Positions 58,730 through 64,000 of a stretch of DNA of 64,000 nucleotides are shown one piece after another. The stretch's first letter is position 1. Every line of letters begins with the position of its first letter. The notes under the pieces are model-generated. The model saw only the letters and a list, made by a program, of their open reading frames with translations, was not told the DNA's origin and searched no databases. This DNA comes from a virus: positions 1 through 64,000 of IMG/VR virus record IMGVR_UViG_3300032820_000001; one strand, written 5' to 3'. The translations under genes and the position numbers were made by a program.

Positions 58730-61700
58730 CATCACACCTCAACTCTCCCGAATGTTTAAATGTACAATCAAGAGTTGTAGTCCATGAACCGTTTTCTACG
58801 CGGTTGGTGATATTAACTATAGTAAAATATCCAGGCAATCCCAGCTTAAGCAAATTTGCATGGGTGCCGTGGGATGTTGGTTTGATATATACTTCCTGTG
58901 TGGCGCAAAAGAATGGAGTTCCATATAAAGTTACAGTAGCATTGTAAATCCTTGGGATGGCCTTGGGGCCAGTCTTTATATCGAGCATTGCCTGCATCGT
59001 GTTGTAGGTTTCAAACTCGCTCCAAGTGACAGCATTCATCTTTATGTCCTTTACCACGCCTGCATCTTGGCCAGAGTGGAGATGATATATACCATCCCTG
59101 ACATCGCGGCGGTAATCTCTCGTGTTGTTGCCATAATAGCGGTTAATATTTGTTTCCTGTGCAAAAATAAACAGGTAGTCTTTCTGCGGTGCTGTATTAC
59201 TCTCTCGGTGATCTTCATTTTGAGTGAGGGGGAGGGACGCCTTTGTTGAAGACGCCTGTGGGTTTGCTAAATCCTCCACATATAACAATTCGCCACGTTT
59301 GCGTTTCGTGACGGGGCCATTCTCTTCAACGAAGCCAAACGCATCTGGCTTGGCAGCGTCTTCAGAAACATGAGCTGAATAAGCGGTGGTTATAATATTT
59401 TTGCGTTGGGCTGGTAACATCAAGTCTGGGCTTTGTTCCTCTAGGGCAGAGACAATAAGACTATTGATACTCTCAGAAATAAATCTTTTAAGGGGGTAGG
59501 TGAAGAGGCTTTTGTTGACCACCTTCTCACTCCACCAACGCTGAAATAGTCTAAATGAAATTGGGATGTCGGCAATGTTCACAACATGGCGGGTCAGCAA
59601 GTCGTTGCTGCAGGGCTCTTTCTCCTGAGTATACGCCTCTGTTTGGGTCGCGGGGTCGGCAACTGGTCCAGATAATTCAGTGGTAACGCTTGCTTCCTCA
59701 AATTTCGGCTTGGGGTCATAATATTTGATTTCAACGCCAGCTGCAAGTTCTTCCTCTTCGGTCTCAGGTAAGGGTTCTTCTGGGAGAAGGGCTGGCATAC
59801 CCTCAAGGCCCTCGGATTTCCAGTATTCTTTTTCTTCCTCGGATAATTCTGCTGTCGGCTTCTTTTCATTTTTGGTGTCGGCAACAACAAGGGCCTCACT
59901 TTCTGGATCTTTGCTTTTGCTCTTAGTTCCTTTATATTCGTGACACTCGGAAGCTGTGTTATATCTGTCCCTTAGAATAACCTGTCCAGTTCCCTCGTCA
60001 ACCCCCACGGTGGATTGGGGATTCTCATTAGGAGAAACGCCTCGGATGATTGTCATCGGACCCAAGACAGTTCTTAATTCAAGAGAGCTATCGTTATTAT
60101 CTGAAGTGAATTGCTCGTCAAGAACTACCTCTAGGAGATCCCCGTAAAAAAAATAAGGTATCTTGTATCCCTCTTTGCTAAAAAATGGACAACAATAATC
60201 AGCTGAACCGAAGGTTTTTTGGAAATCTATGTGTTGGGCTCCGCGAGTTACATCGCAAGGATTAACTTGTACCGCCTTAATACGGTTTTCTGTGATGAGT
60301 TTGTCAACCACCGTGGCGTAGAGGGCCTTCTTCTGTAATTTCGCGGTCATATATTTTTCAAACTCTTGTGCTGTCAGATCTGGCTTGGCTCTTGCGCTCA
60401 GATCTCGAATTCTTTTTGTAAGTGTGGGGAGGTCTTCACTCTCCAACCTCTCAGTATCAATCTCTCCCGGTTCGATTGTTTTATTGGCGTACTGTTGTGC
60501 TCTAGCTACTCTGGTTACGAGATCTTTATATGTTACGATATCAGCGGCGCGTTGGACCAAAAGCTGTTGGCGCTCTGCCATCATTTCTTTGGTAAGTTTG
60601 TCTGCCAAAATATTGGCTCGGCGCGGGTCGTTGGTGGTGGCATCAACTGAACTTTGGAAATCTAAGTCCACAAAAAGGCTCCCATCATCGTTTAGAGAGA
60701 TGGTGTGCAGGCTCGTCATCATCTTTAATTTAACTTTTAACTTTTCTACTCGGTCGGCCAGTTCCGAATGATCTCGCCAGATATCGCTTTTTCTATCAAT
60801 CGCGTATTCGACAACTACTTGGTTCTCAAGGTTGTGAGGTGAAAAAATTACGTTGCCGGCTGTTGCTTGCGACTTTATCTCCTCCGATGCTTCTCTGGGC
60901 CAGAAAATATCAGAGAAACTATAGGTGTGTCCAGCATCGTTAGTTCTCTCTTTCAAAAGCTCATCCACACTCTGGGCCCTTATTCTCATTTTGGTGCGAA
61001 CGTATCTCTTAGCCTCCTCCACGTTCAGGTTGCCTGAGATAACCCAATCAAAACTCATGAGGCCGACGCCCGTACTTGTCCCAAGGTTCGTTCCAGAAGT
61101 AAGGCCAGCTTCATCGGGGAATTGCTCAAATTCATATTCCGCCATTACAGTTTCTTTCTTTCCATCGCGGCCTTTTCTGTCGACAGGCTTGTACACTCTC
61201 ACTCTTGGGATCATTGCCGATAAATGAATTGGCTTTAAGTCCTCAAAGATATAAGACATGTCACTTCGTGAAGTAATTAAGTTTCCAAGATCTCGCATGT
61301 GCGCTCCATCTTTAAGATCCAAAGTGGCAAAGCGCCTGTACAGGTCGGAGCCTCTCTCTTTGCGCTCATCTTTGCCGTGTTGCATCACGTCAACTAGGTG
61401 CCATAAAAGAATCCCTTGCTCACTTAGAGTTCGTTGATTTTCGATGGAGTCATTCTGGGCCCTCACTCTGGCTTCTTGGGCCTCGGCGGATTGGGATTTG
61501 TCAGCGTCGTAACCCTCGTCGCTCTTACGCTTCCTTTCCGGGTCGATATAGTAGTCAAAGTAGAAGGCTCGTAAAAACTTTTGATCAGATTCGTTCTGAA
61601 CTCCTGTTGAATCCTCCACAGGGGTGGTATCTGAGGATATGAGATTTCCGGCGGAATTGGTAGCTACATTTTCTTGGACACTCTGGCCCGTCGTTTTATC

Positions 61701-62417
61701 TTCGAGATATTGAGTCTTATTCGCAGACTTTGCTAAGATTTCGGAAATTTTGTCAGCCACTACTTCGACGGGATCGGGATATTCCAGGGCGGAGGAGAAC
61801 ATTTGAGAATCTTTGGTTCGGTTAAAAGAGGAAATTTTAAAAAGAATATCCCAAGGGCGATTGGTGTTAGATATATAGTCCAGCTGTGGATCGGTAAACC
61901 TACTACCCCCAATAACCTCGTAGAAACCAGCGGGCCAGCGATTGTTGCCCTTCGATATGTTGCCCTCTTGGCCGGGGGGATTTTCATCTACAAGCTCTTC
62001 ACCCAGATAATAAAGGCGGATAGTGAAATAATCTTCGCCACGGCCACCTGACTTCGTAAAAGTAAAGGGAACTCGATAGCCAAAATCGAATTCGTGGCCC
62101 CCTGAAGTTATTCCTGGGCCCAAGAAGCCTCTATCGTTAAAGTCCGAGGGGAAGGGCCGTGGCCACGAAAGAGTCTCACCGGGCTGACGCCTGTTTGTTG
62201 GTGCAAAGTCATCCCAGAGGGGTCTGTCCACGCCAGGGAAAAGGTCTCGATTGGGGTACATTTTCGTTTTGTCCCAAAAAGCTTTTGCTGCGATTAGAAA
62301 TAGTGCTTGATTTGTATTGATCGCTGTGTTGCGCAACACATTTTTGCCATCATCCGCCAGCTTTCCTTTGAAAAGATTCTGTCGTAATTCTTTTTTAAGT
62401 TCGGGAGAGTAAGTCAT
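58716..62417 (-). CDS. Giant baseplate or tail structural protein
   Basis: The 1233-residue protein starts with a segment (LKKELRQNLFKGKLADDGKN) and has mixed alpha/beta blocks without enzyme motif, a Glu/Pro-rich disordered stretch (SEEEKEYWKSEGLEGMPALL) near 850 and a C-terminal beta-rich part ending with YITNR-like strands. It precedes the gp53-like and tube-like genes, so a baseplate wedge or central-baseplate role fits. The single gene is far longer than its T4 counterparts and may be a fusion of several. Confidence 0.6.
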   Translation of the reverse strand: MTYSPELKKELRQNLFKGKLADDGKNVLRNTAINTNQALFLIAAKAFWDKTKMYPNRDLFPGVDRPLWDDFAPTNRRQPGETLSWPRPFPSDFNDRGFLGPGITSGGHEFDFGYRVPFTFTKSGGRGEDYFTIRLYYLGEELVDENPPGQEGNISKGNNRWPAGFYEVIGGSRFTDPQLDYISNTNRPWDILFKISSFNRTKDSQMFSSALEYPDPVEVVADKISEILAKSANKTQYLEDKTTGQSVQENVATNSAGNLISSDTTPVEDSTGVQNESDQKFLRAFYFDYYIDPERKRKSDEGYDADKSQSAEAQEARVRAQNDSIENQRTLSEQGILLWHLVDVMQHGKDERKERGSDLYRRFATLDLKDGAHMRDLGNLITSRSDMSYIFEDLKPIHLSAMIPRVRVYKPVDRKGRDGKKETVMAEYEFEQFPDEAGLTSGTNLGTSTGVGLMSFDWVISGNLNVEEAKRYVRTKMRIRAQSVDELLKERTNDAGHTYSFSDIFWPREASEEIKSQATAGNVIFSPHNLENQVVVEYAIDRKSDIWRDHSELADRVEKLKVKLKMMTSLHTISLNDDGSLFVDLDFQSSVDATTNDPRRANILADKLTKEMMAERQQLLVQRAADIVTYKDLVTRVARAQQYANKTIEPGEIDTERLESEDLPTLTKRIRDLSARAKPDLTAQEFEKYMTAKLQKKALYATVVDKLITENRIKAVQVNPCDVTRGAQHIDFQKTFGSADYCCPFFSKEGYKIPYFFYGDLLEVVLDEQFTSDNNDSSLELRTVLGPMTIIRGVSPNENPQSTVGVDEGTGQVILRDRYNTASECHEYKGTKSKSKDPESEALVVADTKNEKKPTAELSEEEKEYWKSEGLEGMPALLPEEPLPETEEEELAAGVEIKYYDPKPKFEEASVTTELSGPVADPATQTEAYTQEKEPCSNDLLTRHVVNIADIPISFRLFQRWWSEKVVNKSLFTYPLKRFISESINSLIVSALEEQSPDLMLPAQRKNIITTAYSAHVSEDAAKPDAFGFVEENGPVTKRKRGELLYVEDLANPQASSTKASLPLTQNEDHRESNTAPQKDYLFIFAQETNINRYYGNNTRDYRRDVRDGIYHLHSGQDAGVVKDIKMNAVTWSEFETYNTMQAMLDIKTGPKAIPRIYNATVTLYGTPFFCATQEVYIKPTSHGTHANLLKLGLPGYFTIVNITNRVENGSWTTTLDCTFKHSGELRCDDAPN

Positions 62418-62427
62418 ATCTGTCTCC

Positions 62428-62769
62428 CTACATCCTTAACAGGCCATAGACCTTATCCAGTGGCTTGGGAATATAAAGGGCGTCTCCAACGGAAATGTGA
62501 CCTTCGGTGGGCTTGCCGTTATACCATGCAATGATCCACCACAACTCTGGTTTTCCGTAGTGTTCATCGGCCAATTTGTAGAGTCTGTCACCAGTTCCCC
62601 AAATGTGCATGATGTTGTTGAACGTTCCTACCTCTTCGATATCTGGTTGTCTTTTCCTGTTTGTTTTATACTGAATTAAACCCTGCGTAACACCGCGAGC
62701 TTTGCGGAGCTTGCGATATAACATTGAGTTATTAAATTTTGTTTGTGATGATTTATATCTGCCTGACAT
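62428..62769 (-). CDS. Baseplate wedge protein with LysM-like domain (gp53-like)
   Basis: The 113-residue product has a basic N-terminal part (SGRYKSSQTKFNNSMLYRKL) and a C-terminal LysM-like domain: GTGDRLYKLADEHYGKPELW, then IIAWYNGKPTE and VGDALYIPKPLDKV. T4 gp53, a baseplate wedge subunit, has a LysM-like domain of this kind. It lies between the giant gene and the tube-like gene, which fits. Confidence 0.78.
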   Translation of the reverse strand: MSGRYKSSQTKFNNSMLYRKLRKARGVTQGLIQYKTNRKRQPDIEEVGTFNNIMHIWGTGDRLYKLADEHYGKPELWWIIAWYNGKPTEGHISVGDALYIPKPLDKVYGLLRM

Positions 62770-63540
62770 CTATCGTCCTCCCTTCTTTTTTGGCTCGTCT
62801 GCGTTTCTGGGAAAGGATGGGCCTATGTCTTCGTTGCCGGCGTTGGTGAGGAACTTTCCTCTTTGGCCATCGCTCCAACCCAATGGGTGATCGTGAGCTA
62901 CATAAAATCCAAAAGCCAATTTAATGGTTTGGGGATATAAAATTCCTGGTGCTGGGTCAAAGAACCCCTGTTCAATGTCCGGGGAATATGTGAGACCGTC
63001 GATGGTTCCGATAAGGCCAGAAGCAATTCCGGAGCCTTGGGCATTATAGCGCGCACTCTGTATAAGGTTGCCAAATTTTAACCTGAAGAGTGGGGCACCC
63101 ATGATGGTTGATGCGTTGTTTTGTGTGGTGAGGCTCTTTTGGGTTGTGACATTTTTTTGGGCGGATTCTTGTTGCTTACCACCGGGGGCTGCAGGGATGG
63201 TTGAGGGCGTTTGATCATAAGATGGGTAAAGCATAGAAAGAAGCGTCGAGCAGTTCTTCAGATTGTGGTGAGCTTCTTCGATGCCGTCAGCGACGACATC
63301 CCAGCCCAACGATATAATTCGTTGAGTGCCCCTGAAACTTCTAATTGGATCCATTCGCCCGAAAGTTCTCTCGGTGTTCCACTCGGAGGAAAACTGATCT
63401 TCAAACTGAGTTATGAACGCTTTAAATTGTACTTCGGCTCCGGAGGGGATGTGTTGGATGTGAATATAATATTGACCATGATTGAAGATGGCCTTTTCTG
63501 TATCGTTTCCCACTTTTAAGATTGGTTTTTTGTCGGCCAT
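62770..63540 (-). CDS. Baseplate or tail-tube cap-like protein
   Basis: The 256-residue product has VQFKAFITQFEDQFSSEWNT and RTFGRMDPIRSFRGTQR with the strand FSLGWDVVADG-like ISLGWDVVADG. The 'FxAxxTxFxDxFxxxWxxExxYGRxDPI' pattern is shared by marine phage baseplate and tail-tube-related proteins. Its C-terminus has a Lys/Pro-rich tail (NADEPKKKGGR). It touches the gp53-like gene without overlap (stop at 62770, next start 62769). Confidence 0.68.
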   Translation of the reverse strand: MADKKPILKVGNDTEKAIFNHGQYYIHIQHIPSGAEVQFKAFITQFEDQFSSEWNTERTFGRMDPIRSFRGTQRIISLGWDVVADGIEEAHHNLKNCSTLLSMLYPSYDQTPSTIPAAPGGKQQESAQKNVTTQKSLTTQNNASTIMGAPLFRLKFGNLIQSARYNAQGSGIASGLIGTIDGLTYSPDIEQGFFDPAPGILYPQTIKLAFGFYVAHDHPLGWSDGQRGKFLTNAGNEDIGPSFPRNADEPKKKGGR

Positions 63541-63565
63541 TTTAAATTATTAACTCCTTTGTTGT

Positions 63566-64000
63566 TTAGTATGGTGAAAGTGAATCTTGAAGAATTGATA
63601 TCGGAGCTGGATTGCTTTGCGATGCAAATCCTTTTTTGTTAACTTCTGCTAAGTTGTTAACGGCTTGGGCAATTTGCATTCCATTCTCGGCTGTAATCTT
63701 GGCCAAAACTTGAGTGTCGCCATCCAAGTTGGTGCCGGTCATCTTATCAAGGTATGCCCCAAGCTTACCCATGTAGGCACCACCGTAAGCGGCGCCGGCT
63801 ACAGCGCCCGCAGGGGCAAGTACTGGGGCGGCGGCCATGGTGAGGCCGCCCGCAGCAAATCCTGCAGCGCCTCCGCCGATGCTGCCGATTGATTGAAGAG
63901 TCGCCTCCCACTTTCCAATCTTCCCCGTCACTAACTGTAGGCCACTTGCAGCAACAGTCACAGCGGCACCCACTGCTGGTAGGCGTTTAAGTGCCGCCAA
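63566..64000 (-). CDS. C-terminal part of a tail protein with Gly/Ala-rich core (runs off the window)
   Basis: Only the last 144 residues are visible; the frame continues past 64000 and the first codon shown is a TTG, not a proven start. It has a Gly/Ala-rich hydrophobic region (SIGGGAAGFAAGGLTMAAAP, LAPAGAVAGAAYGGAYMG) and a polar end. Such regions occur in tape-measure proteins that enter the host membrane during DNA injection, which fits the tail gene position. The identity stays open. Confidence 0.6.
   Translation of the reverse strand: MAALKRLPAVGAAVTVAASGLQLVTGKIGKWEATLQSIGSIGGGAAGFAAGGLTMAAAPVLAPAGAVAGAAYGGAYMGKLGAYLDKMTGTNLDGDTQVLAKITAENGMQIAQAVNNLAEVNKKGFASQSNPAPISILQDSLSPY

Overview
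The window looks like part of a large, strictly lytic, T4-related ("far-T4") tailed phage from an aquatic, probably marine, habitat. Every gene I can support lies on the minus strand, genes are packed with 1-14 base overlaps, and the set is phage-like: a dense field of small accessory genes, then morphogenesis and lysis genes, a complete replication and recombination block (dUTPase, DnaE-type polymerase, class II ribonucleotide reductase, DnaB-like helicase, 5'-3' exonuclease, RecA/UvsX, gp32-like ssDNA-binding protein, short family A polymerase) and baseplate or tail genes at both window ends. A B12-dependent reductase and a lipoprotein with MopE-type repeats and a VWA domain hint at a Gram-negative host from the Bdellovibrionota/Myxococcota side of life. 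That host guess is inference only.

Layout, left to right (transcription runs right to left). 1-868 is the start of a tail-fibre-like gene. 0.9-5.9 kb is a run of tiny genes with an IscA/IscU pair inside. 6-9 kb holds small hypotheticals and a metallopeptidase. 8.8-9.2 kb is non-coding with ATTAGCT repeats and a promoter. 9.2-19.6 kb holds more tiny genes, including eight GDLV genes in a row. 19.65-19.86 kb is a second non-coding region sharing words with the first. 20-31 kb holds a MoxR ATPase/VWA pair, many exported proteins (lipoproteins, an outer-membrane barrel, a secreted metalloprotease, a 642-residue MopE/VWA lipoprotein) and a Bfd-like Fe-S protein. 31-39 kb has an ImmA-like peptidase, GroEL, a nuclease-like virion candidate, an amidase endolysin, an acidic core-like protein and a sigma region 4-like regulator. 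39-57.5 kb is nucleotide metabolism and replication with one tRNA-Gly and a pseudoknot-like RNA. 57.5-64 kb is virion structure.

The most striking feature is a family that I call the GDLV family: small proteins with an N-terminal [hydrophobic]-G-D-L-V stretch, a G-I-V strand 10-25 residues later, a V-x-V-x-W-x-D-G turn and a closing L-E-x-V. The pattern predicts a small SH3/KOW/Tudor-like beta barrel. About 32 copies occur here, often end to end with ATGA stop-start overlaps. I know of no assigned function. Other unusual points are the Fe-S trio (IscU, IscA, Bfd-like domain), two different DNA polymerases, a structured RNA between gene 32 and the tRNA, and a uniform set of strong sigma70 promoters, many with an extended -10 and some with palindromes in the spacer.

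All functions are read from sequence motifs by eye. No similarity search, RNA folding or structure prediction was run.
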